Shown here: positions 1 through 8,812 of the stretch, in pieces
How positions within the stretch are numbered: position 1 is the first letter of the stretch
Layout: each line of letters begins with the position of its first letter
Source: 66-474 sp036279975
Lineage (GTDB): Bacteria; Pseudomonadota; Gammaproteobacteria; Xanthomonadales; Rhodanobacteraceae
Direction: 5' to 3'
Assembly: GCA_036279975.1 (NCBI GenBank)
Contig: DASURP010000098.1
Span: forward strand, 1 to 28,220
Length of the DNA: 28,220 nucleotides
Position numbers and translations under genes: made by a program
The notes under the pieces: model-generated
The model's input: the letters and a program-made list of their open reading frames with translations, nothing else
What the model was told of the DNA's origin: nothing
The model's database searches: none

Positions 1-374
1 GCGGTCGCGAACACGCCCAGCAGCACGATCGGCGCCGTCCAGCGCTTGCCCGGGCTCGATCGGTTGATCAGCGCCAGCAGCGCCAGGCTGCCGCCCTCGC
101 CCTTGTTGTCGGCGCGCATGATGATGCTGACATATTTGACCGTGACGACGAGCATCATCGACCAGAAGACGAGGCTCAGCACCCCGTGGATGTGATCGAC
201 ATCGGGCGAGATGCCAGGCGCGCCGTGGTGCGAGGCGAAGGTTTCGCGGAAGGCGTAGAGCGGGCTGGTGCCGATGTCGCCGAACACCACGCCGATGGCG
301 CCGACCATCATGAGGTGCAGGGCCTTGCCGCCCTCCTCGGGCGCGCTGGCGTCGCTGGCCTGCTTGTCGGTCAT
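1..374 (-). CDS. kup: Kup-family potassium uptake protein (partial, N-terminal 124 residues)
   Basis: Low-affinity K+/H+ symporter of the KUP/HAK/KT family in the inner membrane. The reverse strand reads from an ATG at 374 and stays open to the window edge, so only about the first fifth of a roughly 620-residue protein is present. The hallmark GDIGTSPLYAFRE follows a short hydrophilic N-terminus and a hydrophobic GAIGVVF stretch (first membrane helix). A second hydrophobic segment (LSLVFWSMMLVVTVKYVSI) is followed by the family motif NKGEGG. The start codon overlaps the ruvA stop as ATGA, so translation is probably coupled to the ruv genes. A KUP gene tied to ruvA is an arrangement I associate with xanthomonads (recall, not checked). 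The function call is firm; the C-terminal half cannot be judged. Confidence 0.93.
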   Translation of the reverse strand, partial: MTDKQASDASAPEEGGKALHLMMVGAIGVVFGDIGTSPLYAFRETFASHHGAPGISPDVDHIHGVLSLVFWSMMLVVTVKYVSIIMRADNKGEGGSLALLALINRSSPGKRWTAPIVLLGVFAT

Positions 375-961
375 CGTCCCAACGCCGCCCGCAAGGCCTT
401 GCGGATGATCGTTTCGGCATCGTCGCCGTCGGCCGCTGCCGCCGCGGCAAGCCGTGCAGCCTCGGCAGGCTTGTAACCCAATTGCTGCAACGCCGCTTCG
501 GCCTCACCGCGTGCGTCGCGCGGCAGCGGCGCCGCACCGGCCTGCGTGACCGGCGCCGCCATGGCCACGCGATCGCGCAATTCCACCACGATGCGCTCGG
601 CGGTCTTCTTGCCGATGCCGGGTACCTTGGTGAGCGCGGCCACGTCCCCGGCCTGCACCAGCCGCGCGAATTCGCCGGTGGAGACGCCGGACAGGATCGC
701 CAGCGCGATGCGTGCGCCGATGCCAGAGACCCGTTGCACGTCGCGGAACAGTTCGCGTTCGGCTGCGCTGAGGAATCCGTACAACGCCACGGTGTCTTCC
801 TTGTGCGCGTAATGCGTCAGCAGCGTCACCTCGCCACCGACCTCGGGCAGGTCGTAGAGCGTGGACATCGGCACTTCCAGTTCGTAGCCCACGCCATGCA
901 CGTCCAGTACGATCCACGGCGGGCGCTTGCTGACCAGCATTCCACGCAGGCGCCCGATCAT
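371..961 (-). CDS. ruvA: Holliday junction branch migration protein RuvA
   Basis: DNA-binding subunit of the RuvAB branch-migration motor; its tetramers clamp the four-way junction and recruit the RuvB helicase. The protein is 196 residues from the ATG at 961, a usual RuvA length; an in-frame upstream extension was discarded because it lacks homology and runs into the repeat between ruvC and ruvA. Seen: N-terminal OB fold starting MIGRLRGMLVSK, central tandem helix-hairpin-helix with VSGIGARIALAIL and VPGIGKKTAERIVVEL, and a C-terminal RuvB-binding domain ending QQLGYKPAEAARLAAAAA. Position: downstream of ruvC (60-bp gap with a GGGACTC repeat) and overlapping kup by 4 nt. The RuvB partner gene is not in the window; it may lie beyond kup. 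Confidence 0.97.
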   Translation of the reverse strand: MIGRLRGMLVSKRPPWIVLDVHGVGYELEVPMSTLYDLPEVGGEVTLLTHYAHKEDTVALYGFLSAAERELFRDVQRVSGIGARIALAILSGVSTGEFARLVQAGDVAALTKVPGIGKKTAERIVVELRDRVAMAAPVTQAGAAPLPRDARGEAEAALQQLGYKPAEAARLAAAAAADGDDAETIIRKALRAALGR

Positions 962-970
962 GGCGAAAGC

Positions 971-1009
971 CCCGGAACCCGGGACTCGGGACTCAAGACC
1001 CGAAACCGG
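971..1009. repeat. Short GGGACTC-type intergenic repeat between ruvC and ruvA
   Basis: The 61-bp gap between ruvC and ruvA is mostly a run of near-heptameric units: CCCGGAACCCGGGACTCGGG, then ACTCAAGACCCG, then AAACCGGG. The core CCGGGACTCGGGA reappears on both sides of a different repeat in the mreB-mreC gap (21469-21490 and, inverted, 21652-21672). Strings of this kind are scattered between genes in Xanthomonadales as I recall. It may also fold into local hairpins in the operon mRNA. No coding role is visible. Confidence 0.55.
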
Positions 1010-1022
1010 GCAAGCATCCCAT

Positions 1023-1562
1023 TCATCGCCTGCGTCCCCACGCGGCAAGCGCGATGCCGGTGCGCGCCTCGCTGGCGCGCAGGTGCGCGTGGGTGATCGC
1101 GATCGCCAGCGCATCGGCGGCGTCGGCCTGCAAGGGGCCGCGCACGTTCAGCAACACCCCGACCATGTGCTGCACCTGCTCCTTGCCGGCGTGGCCTTTG
1201 CCGACCACGGCCTGCTTGATCGCATTCGGCGCGTACTCGCTGACCGGCAGCCCGCACCCCACCGCCGCACAGATGGCGGCGCCGCGCGCCTGGCCCAGTT
1301 TCAGTGCGGAATCGGCATTCCTGGCCATGAATACGCGTTCGATCGCGGCCTCGCTGGGCCCCTGCGCGGCGATGATGCCCGAGAGTTCGTCGTAGATGCG
1401 TTTCAGGCGCAACGGAAACGTCTCCTCGCCGGCCACCTTGAGCGTCGCGTGGAACACGCAACGCAGCTTTCCCGCGGCATCGGCCTCGATGATACCGACA
1501 CCGGTGCGCTGGCTGCCGGGATCGATCCCGAGGATGCGCAGCGGCGCGGTGCCGGTCAGCAT
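1023..1562 (-). CDS. ruvC: Crossover junction endodeoxyribonuclease RuvC
   Basis: Holliday-junction resolvase that nicks symmetric strands to finish homologous recombination, acting with RuvAB. 179 residues from an ATG at 1562, close to the family's usual 170-180. The four metal-binding acidic residues of the RNase H-like fold are all visible: D14 in ILGIDPGS, E75 in AIERVFMARNADSALKLGQA, and D147 and D150 in LQADAADALAIAITHAH. The start codon overlaps the yebC stop by one base (TGATG), implying translational coupling. It ends 61 bp before ruvA. Nothing suggests damage. Confidence 0.97.
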   Translation of the reverse strand: MLTGTAPLRILGIDPGSQRTGVGIIEADAAGKLRCVFHATLKVAGEETFPLRLKRIYDELSGIIAAQGPSEAAIERVFMARNADSALKLGQARGAAICAAVGCGLPVSEYAPNAIKQAVVGKGHAGKEQVQHMVGVLLNVRGPLQADAADALAIAITHAHLRASEARTGIALAAWGRRR

Positions 1563-2284
1563 CAGCCCGCCGGAAGATCCGCGTTGGAATACACGTTCTG
1601 GACGTCGTCGAGTTCGTCCAGCCGCGCCAGCAACCCCTGCACCGCTTCGATCTGGTCGGCGGCGACCGGCACGTCCAGTCCAGCACGCATGGTGATTTCG
1701 GCGTGGTCGGGCTTCAGGCCGGCCTTTTCCATCGCTTCACGCACGGCCTCGAACGACTCGGGCGTGGTGATCACGTCGATCTGGCCGTCCTCCGGCCAAA
1801 CCTTCACGTCCTCGGCCCCGGCCTCGATCGCCGCATCGGTGACCTTGTCCTCGCCGGCGTCCTTTTCATACGACAACACGCCGATCCGGTTGAACAGGTA
1901 GGCCACCGAGCCGTCGGTGCCGAGGTTGCCGCCGAACTTGGTGAAGGCGTGGCGCACGTCGGAAATGGTGCGCTGGCGATTGTCGGTGACGCACTCGACC
2001 AGCACCGCGACGCCGCCCGGCGCGTAGCCCTCGAATTGCAGTTCCTCGTAGGTGACACCCTCCAGTTCGCCGGTGGCCTTCTTGATCGCGCGGTCGATGT
2101 TGTCCTTGGGCATCGACGCCGCGATGGCCTTGTCGACCGCGGTGCGCAGGCGCGCATTGCCGTTGACGTCGCCGCCGCCGCCGCGCGCGGCCACCATGAT
2201 CTCGCGCACCAGCTTGGTGAACACCTGCCCGCGCTTGGCGTCCTGCGCGTTCTTGCGACCGGCGATGGAAGGACCACGTCCCAT
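1562..2284 (-). CDS. yebC: YebC/PmpR family DNA-binding transcriptional regulator / translation-associated protein
   Basis: Member of the YebC/PmpR/TACO1 family, known variously as DNA-binding repressors and, more recently, as ribosome-associated factors; the role here is not decidable from sequence. 240 residues, full length. The N-terminus reads MGRGPSIAGRKNAQDAKRG, the xanthomonad variant of the commoner MAGHSKWANIQHRK start. It is followed by the conserved FTKLVREI, a Gly-rich ARGGGGDVNGN loop, NIDRAIKKATG, and the EGYAPGGVAVLVE and NRQRTISDVRHAFTKFGGNLG motifs. The stop overlaps the ruvC start, giving a yebC-ruvC-ruvA-kup transcription unit, a common arrangement of yebC with ruvC. Confidence 0.95.
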   Translation of the reverse strand: MGRGPSIAGRKNAQDAKRGQVFTKLVREIMVAARGGGGDVNGNARLRTAVDKAIAASMPKDNIDRAIKKATGELEGVTYEELQFEGYAPGGVAVLVECVTDNRQRTISDVRHAFTKFGGNLGTDGSVAYLFNRIGVLSYEKDAGEDKVTDAAIEAGAEDVKVWPEDGQIDVITTPESFEAVREAMEKAGLKPDHAEITMRAGLDVPVAADQIEAVQGLLARLDELDDVQNVYSNADLPAG

Positions 2285-2416
2285 GGGGCGTACTCTCGAT
2301 GCTGAAAAGTTGGAAGTCTAAGGAAACACTCACTATCCCGCTACGCCTGCGAAATCGCGACTCGCGCTACGCGCGCGTTCGCTGCGCTGCGCCCTGCGCG
2401 TGCGAAGAGGGGGGGC

Positions 2417-2522
2417 GCATTCTCTTCCCCCTTCCGCAGGAGGAGGATCGAGGGGGGGATCGCTTTTGCTTCCGAGACATCCCCCCGTTGCTGCGCAGCG
2501 ACCCCCTTCGTGCCGAAGGGGG
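2417..2522 (-). repeat. Hairpin-led 3' intergenic repeat, copy A (downstream of aspS)
   Basis: Read on the minus strand, three bases after the aspS stop codon comes a perfect 9-bp hairpin (CCCCCTTCG-GCA-CGAAGGGGG, 2502-2522). Then follow a GC-rich stretch with GGGGGGATGTCTCGGAAGCA, AAAGCGATCCCCCCCTCGAT and a CCTCCTCCTGCGGAAGGGGG AAGAGAAT end. The same ordered blocks occur at 17689-17765 and 21521-21622, as judged by eye. There is no U-tract, so it is not a canonical intrinsic terminator, although the hairpin could stop RNase or work with Rho. The rest of the yebC-aspS gap (2285-2416) is low-complexity GC-rich sequence with no gene I can support. Confidence 0.6.
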
Positions 2523-2525
2523 TAT

Positions 2526-4313
<1,788 letters not shown>

Positions 4314-4399
4314 CACCCGCTGCACCCCGGCGCCCGCGCAAACCGACGGGCAAACCGCGCATGCTAAGCGTGATGTTGCTGCGGCGCAACGCAGCGGGT

Positions 4400-6205
4400 T
4401 CAGCCGCGTTCCTGCGCCCGGCTGCGCAGCAGCGCCTTGTCGGCCCGCCGCAGGGTGGACTCCAAGGGCTCGCCGGCCTCGCGGACCGCCCAGCCCAGCG
4501 AAAACACCGCCGGCATGCCGTCCTGTGAGGCCACCGCCAGCCGGCCTGCCAGCTCGCGCACGACATCCGCATCCGCCTGCGGCATCACGACCGCGAATTC
4601 GTCCCCGCCCATGCGCACGACTTCGGCAGCCGGCCCGGCCTGGTTGGCGAGCAGGCGCGCGAGATCGCGCAGGATCTCGTCACCGCGCGCACGGCCCTCG
4701 CTGGCGTTCAATTGCCGGAAATAGTCCACGTCCACCACCACGCAGCCCCATACCTGGTTGACGGTCGTCTGCATCGCGAACGCATCCAGGTAGCGCCGGG
4801 TGTGGCAACCGGTCAGCGGATCGCGCCGGTTCTGGTCGCGGATCCGCGATTCGTAGCGGTGCCGCATGGTCACGTCCTGCGCCGCGACCAGTACGTAGGG
4901 CACGGGTTCCGCATCGGGATAGCAGACGAACTGGTATTGCCACACGCGCCGCTCGCCGTTGCGCGACGTGAAATGTAGCAATCCCGCGTCGCGCGGGAGG
5001 CTGTGGATACGGTCGAGGTAATCGTTCCACTCCGCTTGCGTTTCCTCGGACAGGAAATCGGACAGCGGGCGCCCGATCATGCTGTCGCGTTCGTGGCCCA
5101 GTGCGTCCGCCATCGCCGTGTTCAAATGCAGCAGCTGCCCATCCAGGTCGGTCATCCAGACCATGGCAAGTCCGGATTCGACCAGATCCTCGTAGCGGGC
5201 CTCGGCCGCCTGCGCCGCGTCGCGCGCGGCCTGCAGGTCGGAAATGTCGCGCACCATCATCACGTGCGCCGGCACGGCCTCGTGCGGCAGGTTGCCCATG
5301 TCGGTGAGCACCGCGAACGCTTCACCGCTGGCCTTGCGATGCTTCCAGGCCAGGCTGCCCGGCGGGATGACACGTCCCTCCCTGTGCACATACGCCTGCA
5401 GGCGCCCGGCTTCTTCTGTCGCGAACAGGTCGGTCAGGCGCAGCCGCAGCATCTTCGCGCGGTCGTAGCCATAGCACTGCAGGGCCGCCGCGTTGGCGTT
5501 GACGACTTGCAGGTCGGGCCCCGTGAAGGTGACCACCGGCAATGGATTCAGGTCGAACCAGATGCGCGTTTCATCGGCGCGCCGGCGCGAGAGCTTGCGC
5601 AATTCAAGTTCTTCGGTGATGTCGCGCGCCACCCCGACCAGCCCGGAGATGCCCCCGCGGGCGTCGTGCAGCGGATACTTGCCGACCAGGAAGGCGCGCT
5701 CGCCGTCCAGGGTCTTCTGCGACTCGCGGAACAGGGTCGGCAGGTCGCGCTCCAGGCAGACCTGGTCGTTTTCCTCGAAGGCCAGCGACACCGAACCCGG
5801 GTCGAGCTCGCTGTCGCGCCGGCCCAGGATGTCCACGGGGTGCCGCCCGACCAGCGCCGCGGTCTCGTCGTTGGCGAACCGGTAGCGGTGCAGAGTGTCC
5901 TTCACGAACACCGGACCGCCGCCGCGTTCGCTGAGCACCTGCGTCAGCTCGGCGATCCGGCGCAGGCTCGAAAGGATGCGGACCATCCCGTAACCGGCCG
6001 CTGCAAGCGCCAGCAACCCGGCCAGCGACAGCCCCCAGGCAAACGCGACGCTCCCGGAATCACCCGCGCCGCTCGCCGCGAGTACCGCCAGGCTTGCCGC
6101 CGGGACCACCAGCAGGGCGACGCCCGCCCAGCCGGCCCAGCGCAACGACGCGCGCGCCCCGGGGATCGCCTCTACAATGCCGAATTGTCGTGGACGCTTC
6201 GCCAC
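4400..6205 (-). CDS. Membrane-anchored PAS-PAS-PAS-GGDEF diguanylate cyclase
   Basis: Predicted to make cyclic di-GMP from two GTP in response to signals read by three PAS domains. About 601 residues from a GTG at 6205, preceded by AGGGG at 8 nt; a TTG at 6277 would add 24 residues but is less convincing. Two hydrophobic helices (GWAGVALLVVPAASLAVLA and a segment ending AGLLALAAAGYGMVRIL) lie near the N-terminus. PAS domains lie roughly at 90-210 (ends VGVARDITEE), 220-325 (MMVRDISDL) and 340-455 (VAAQDVTMRHRYE), then GGDEF from 460 to the end. The active-site loop is intact (RMGGDEFAVV, about 533-537) and a DVDYFRQLN metal motif is present, with Arg for the usual Lys. The RxxD inhibitory site is replaced by GPAA. 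No EAL domain. Confidence 0.9.
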   Translation of the reverse strand: MAKRPRQFGIVEAIPGARASLRWAGWAGVALLVVPAASLAVLAASGAGDSGSVAFAWGLSLAGLLALAAAGYGMVRILSSLRRIAELTQVLSERGGGPVFVKDTLHRYRFANDETAALVGRHPVDILGRRDSELDPGSVSLAFEENDQVCLERDLPTLFRESQKTLDGERAFLVGKYPLHDARGGISGLVGVARDITEELELRKLSRRRADETRIWFDLNPLPVVTFTGPDLQVVNANAAALQCYGYDRAKMLRLRLTDLFATEEAGRLQAYVHREGRVIPPGSLAWKHRKASGEAFAVLTDMGNLPHEAVPAHVMMVRDISDLQAARDAAQAAEARYEDLVESGLAMVWMTDLDGQLLHLNTAMADALGHERDSMIGRPLSDFLSEETQAEWNDYLDRIHSLPRDAGLLHFTSRNGERRVWQYQFVCYPDAEPVPYVLVAAQDVTMRHRYESRIRDQNRRDPLTGCHTRRYLDAFAMQTTVNQVWGCVVVDVDYFRQLNASEGRARGDEILRDLARLLANQAGPAAEVVRMGGDEFAVVMPQADADVVRELAGRLAVASQDGMPAVFSLGWAVREAGEPLESTLRRADKALLRSRAQERG

Positions 6206-6538
6206 GCTGCCTGCCCCTGTCCAGCGCACCGCGGAATTGCGGTGACGATGCGGCAAGTGCAAGAGCCGTGCTTGCAACGGCCCGGCCTGCAGGGGTGAAA
6301 CACTTGTTGACCCGGGTGCCCGTGAAAAGTTGACGCGCGTCCCACTTCGCCGTACGCCCGTTCACGCTCGCCGGCCTGTTGGACCAACGGGCACGTGCTT
6401 TTCCCTGGCCCACGAACCTCGGCGCGGCCTTGAAACCGCCATCAAAGCTGCCATCCATGGCGAGGAACCCCGTGGCCCGGAGATCCCTGGGCCGGCTTGC
6501 CACGCCAGCCGCTCCGAAAAGGCCGCATGCGGCTCCGT
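6206..6538. other. Intergenic region between rocF and the diguanylate cyclase gene
   Basis: A 333-bp stretch without a gene I can support, if the cyclase starts at 6205. Open frames here have no recognisable domains and look like chance GC-rich ORFs. It should hold the cyclase promoter, but I see no convincing -35/-10 pair. The only clear structure is the hairpin at 6517-6534 just 3' of rocF. Confidence 0.5.
6517..6534 (-). terminator. Probable intrinsic terminator of rocF
   Basis: Read on the minus strand, five bases after the rocF TGA is the palindrome GCCGCATGCGGC followed by CTTTTCGG. A short GC stem plus a T-run right behind a stop codon fits a Rho-independent terminator, although the loop is small and the T-tract is only four bases. 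Confidence 0.5.
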
Positions 6539-7462
6539 TCAGGCTCGCATCAGGGTGGATTTGCCGAACAGGCTTTCGACCAGATCGACCACCAGCTCGG
6601 CGGTGCGATTGTGCTCGTCGAGGGCCGGGTTCAGTTCCATGATGTCCAGCGAACCCGCGCACCCGCTGTCGGCGATCATCTCCATGCAAAGTTGCGCCTC
6701 GCGGTAACCCGGGCCGCCGGGAACGGTCGTGCCCACCGCCGGCGCGATCGAAGGGTCGAGGAAATCGACGTCGAAACTGACGTGCAGGTGGGTGTCGTCG
6801 CCGACGCCGTCCAGCGCCTGTTCCATCACCCGCCGCATGCCGACCTCGTCGATGTAGCGCATGTCGTAGATCTCGAGGCCCACATCGTGCACCAGGCGCT
6901 TTTCGTTGGGATCGACCGAGCGGATCCCGATCTGGCGCACCTCGCCGGCCTTGAGCGCAGGCGCCTTGCCGCCCAGCTCCGTCAGTTCGCGCGGCCCGTA
7001 GCCGCACAGGCAAGCCACCGGCATGCCGTGGATGTTGCCGGACGGACTTATTTCGGCGGTGTTGAAATCGGCATGGGCATCCAGCCAGAACACCCGCAGC
7101 TTGCGGCCACGCTCACGGCAATGCCGCGCGACCGCGCTGATCGACCCGATCCCGAGGCAATGGTCGCCACCCAGCAGGATCGGCATCCGGCCGGCCTCGA
7201 GTTCGGCCAGTTCGGCCGCCATCAGGGTGCGGTTCCAGGCCACCACTTCGGGCAGGTGGCGGTAGCCGTTGCGGGGCGGCTGCCACGGGTTCAGGGGGCC
7301 GGAAAGGTTGCCGCGGTCGGCGACATCCAGCCCGCGCGCCGCCAGCGCCTGCGCCAGGCCCGCCACCCTGAGCGCCTCGGGCCCCATCGAAGCGCCGCGC
7401 GTCCCCGCGCCTATGTCGGTCGGTGCGCCGATCAGGGAAACCGTTTTCTGCTTGCTGGCCAC
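6539..7462 (-). CDS. rocF: Arginase
   Basis: Hydrolyses L-arginine to ornithine and urea using two Mn2+ ions; cytoplasmic. 307 residues from a GTG at 7462 preceded by GAAGG at 4 nt; MASKQKTVSLIGAPTDIGAG is a normal arginase start. The Mn ligands are visible in three blocks: GGDHCLGIGS (His), DAHADFNT (Asp, His, Asp) and SFDVDFLDPSIAPAVGT (two Asp). The SGNIHGMP loop with the active-site His and the VPGGPGYREA loop are those of true arginases rather than agmatinases. The first block has Cys where many homologues have Ser (GGDHS). No ornithine-pathway genes lie next to it, so it appears monocistronic. Agmatinase or formiminoglutamase are less likely alternatives. Confidence 0.93.
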   Translation of the reverse strand: MASKQKTVSLIGAPTDIGAGTRGASMGPEALRVAGLAQALAARGLDVADRGNLSGPLNPWQPPRNGYRHLPEVVAWNRTLMAAELAELEAGRMPILLGGDHCLGIGSISAVARHCRERGRKLRVFWLDAHADFNTAEISPSGNIHGMPVACLCGYGPRELTELGGKAPALKAGEVRQIGIRSVDPNEKRLVHDVGLEIYDMRYIDEVGMRRVMEQALDGVGDDTHLHVSFDVDFLDPSIAPAVGTTVPGGPGYREAQLCMEMIADSGCAGSLDIMELNPALDEHNRTAELVVDLVESLFGKSTLMRA

Positions 7463-7557
7463 GCGCCTTCACCCGTGTTGCGATATCCAACCGTCAAGGA
7501 TAGTCGCCCTGCACGCGCACGGCCAACGCCGCCGCGCCGCGCGCGGGAACAACCGCT

Positions 7558-7902
7558 TCAGGCAGGAGGAATGGCGGTGTCCAGCAATGCTTCCAGGTGC
7601 GCGACCAGGGGCGCGGCTGTCGCACGCATCCGGCACGGTGTGCGGCCGGACAGCAGCTTGTCGAGTTCACGTCCGGCCTCGCCCAGCGGATCGAGTCCGT
7701 AACACGCCGCCGAACCCGAAAGCTTGTGCGCAACGTCGCGCAACGCCAGCCATGGCGCCTCGTCGCCGCCATCCGCGCAACCGCTCCACGCAGCAATGAG
7801 TGCTGTCCGGCGTTCGGGCAGGCCCTGCAGGAAGTGCCGGCGCAAGGCCTCGATCTGCTCAAGAAACGCGGGGTCCGTGAAATCCACGTCCTTCGCCATC
7901 AC
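7558..7902 (-). CDS. Stand-alone Hpt (histidine phosphotransfer) domain protein
   Basis: A small single-domain phosphorelay protein, 114 residues from the GTG at 7902 or 113 from the adjacent ATG at 7899. A GGAGG lies 8 nt before the GTG and 11 before the ATG, so the start is uncertain by one codon. The phospho-accepting His is in AHKLSGSAACYGL (His59), within the expected four-helix pattern (FLEQIEALRRHFLQGLPERR before it, LGEAGRELDKLL after). Such proteins pass phosphate between a hybrid kinase and a response regulator; neither partner lies in the immediate surroundings. The gene starts 24 nt past the 3' end of a tRNA-Thr and may be read through from the tRNA promoter. Confidence 0.85.
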   Translation of the reverse strand: MMAKDVDFTDPAFLEQIEALRRHFLQGLPERRTALIAAWSGCADGGDEAPWLALRDVAHKLSGSAACYGLDPLGEAGRELDKLLSGRTPCRMRATAAPLVAHLEALLDTAIPPA

Positions 7903-7925
7903 CTGACTTGCCTCCGCAGCCGGTC

Positions 7926-8001
7926 TGGTGCCGGCAGTCTGACTCGAACAGACGACCTACCGCTTACAAGGCGGTTGCTCTACCAACTGAGCTATGCCGG
8001 C
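7926..8001 (-). tRNA. tRNA-Thr (anticodon UGU)
   Basis: The minus strand folds as a complete 76-nt tRNA including encoded CCA. Acceptor arms are GCCGGCA and TGCCGGC; the D-arm is GCTC-AGTTGGTAGA-GC; the anticodon arm is ACCGC-CTTGTAA-GCGGT, whose loop gives anticodon TGT (threonine, ACA codons); the T-arm is GTCTG-TTCGAGT-CAGAC. A GATAAT (8010-8015 on the minus strand) sits at -10 spacing from the 5' end and is a plausible promoter element, without a good -35. It lies between the SPOR gene and the Hpt gene, both on the same strand. Confidence 0.98.
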
Positions 8002-8142
8002 GCACGGCCATTATCGCAGGAACCTCCGCCGTTGCGCCCGATCCGGCGGGCCAGCCCCGGGTTTCCCGTCGTCCGGGAATATCCGCACCAAACATGGCGT
8101 ACGCGTTGGCAATCCTGCAACCGCAGCCAGTATGCAGCGGGC

Positions 8143-8805
8143 TCAAAAACAATCGATGGGTTTCGGCGCGAGGTCGCTGCGGCCCGGCAACCATGCCTGC
8201 CAATCGAACGGCGCCGCCGCCGGCACGGCATAGTCCAGCCAATAGGCCGGTTCGGTATCGATGCGCTGCTTGACCTGTACCGGGAAACCCAGCTTCTGCA
8301 ACGTCTCCAGCCGCCTCTGCGCGTTCGATTTGTCGTCGAACAAGCCCAGCGAGACGGTGTTCTGCGCATCGCCGGCGGTCACCACGTAATAGTCGTTGAT
8401 GCCCTTGGCGGCGAGCGCGCGCGCCTCGTCCAGGGCCGCCTCGCGGGTCGCGGTGGCAGGCAGGTACACCCAGTAACCGTGCGACTGGCTGACCTGCACC
8501 TCGCGGTACTGGATGCGGGCAACGTGCGGCGACAGGGCCTGCATCGCCGCGCGCATGTCGGAAGTGTTGGTGAACGGACCCAGCGTGGTGCAGGTCTCGG
8601 CGACCGGTTGCGCCGCGCTCGCCGGCGCTGCCGGTGCGGCCGCCGCAGTGGGGGCAGGCCTGGCCTCCGAAAGCAGCCTGAGCTCGGGCACGCCGGGGTC
8701 GCTGGCCGGGGGCAGCGCGCGTACCGGCGCGCGCCCGAACAGCAGCCACGCACCGGCGCCAAGGTTCAAGGCGAGCAGCAGCAGGAACAGGAGTCGAACG
8801 AACAT
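8143..8805 (-). CDS. SPOR-domain envelope protein
   Basis: 220 residues from an ATG at 8805. One N-terminal membrane anchor (MFVRLLFLLLLALNLGAGAW), a Pro/Ala-rich linker (about 28-70), then a C-terminal SPOR-like domain (about 108-181) with YWVYLPATAT, INDYYVV, NTVSLGLFDDKSNAQRRLE and FPVQVKQR. SPOR domains bind peptidoglycan stripped of stem peptides and often bring proteins to the septum. The topology suggests an inner-membrane protein with the SPOR domain in the periplasm. It begins 7 nt after the coaX stop and so belongs to the birA-coaX operon. The specific role is unknown; it is not FtsN by size or operon context. Confidence 0.82.
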   Translation of the reverse strand: MFVRLLFLLLLALNLGAGAWLLFGRAPVRALPPASDPGVPELRLLSEARPAPTAAAAPAAPASAAQPVAETCTTLGPFTNTSDMRAAMQALSPHVARIQYREVQVSQSHGYWVYLPATATREAALDEARALAAKGINDYYVVTAGDAQNTVSLGLFDDKSNAQRRLETLQKLGFPVQVKQRIDTEPAYWLDYAVPAAAPFDWQAWLPGRSDLAPKPIDCF

Positions 8806-8812
8806 CGTGGCG

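Noticed and set aside
482..1096. Long plus-strand open frame opposite ruvA/ruvC (and similar long antisense frames elsewhere, such as 3351-4367, 5003-6277, 11195-12730 and 15825-17984 minus)
   Set aside because: These are mirror frames of GC-rich coding sequence; their proteins are His/Arg/Gln-rich, lack domains, and lie opposite well-recognised genes.
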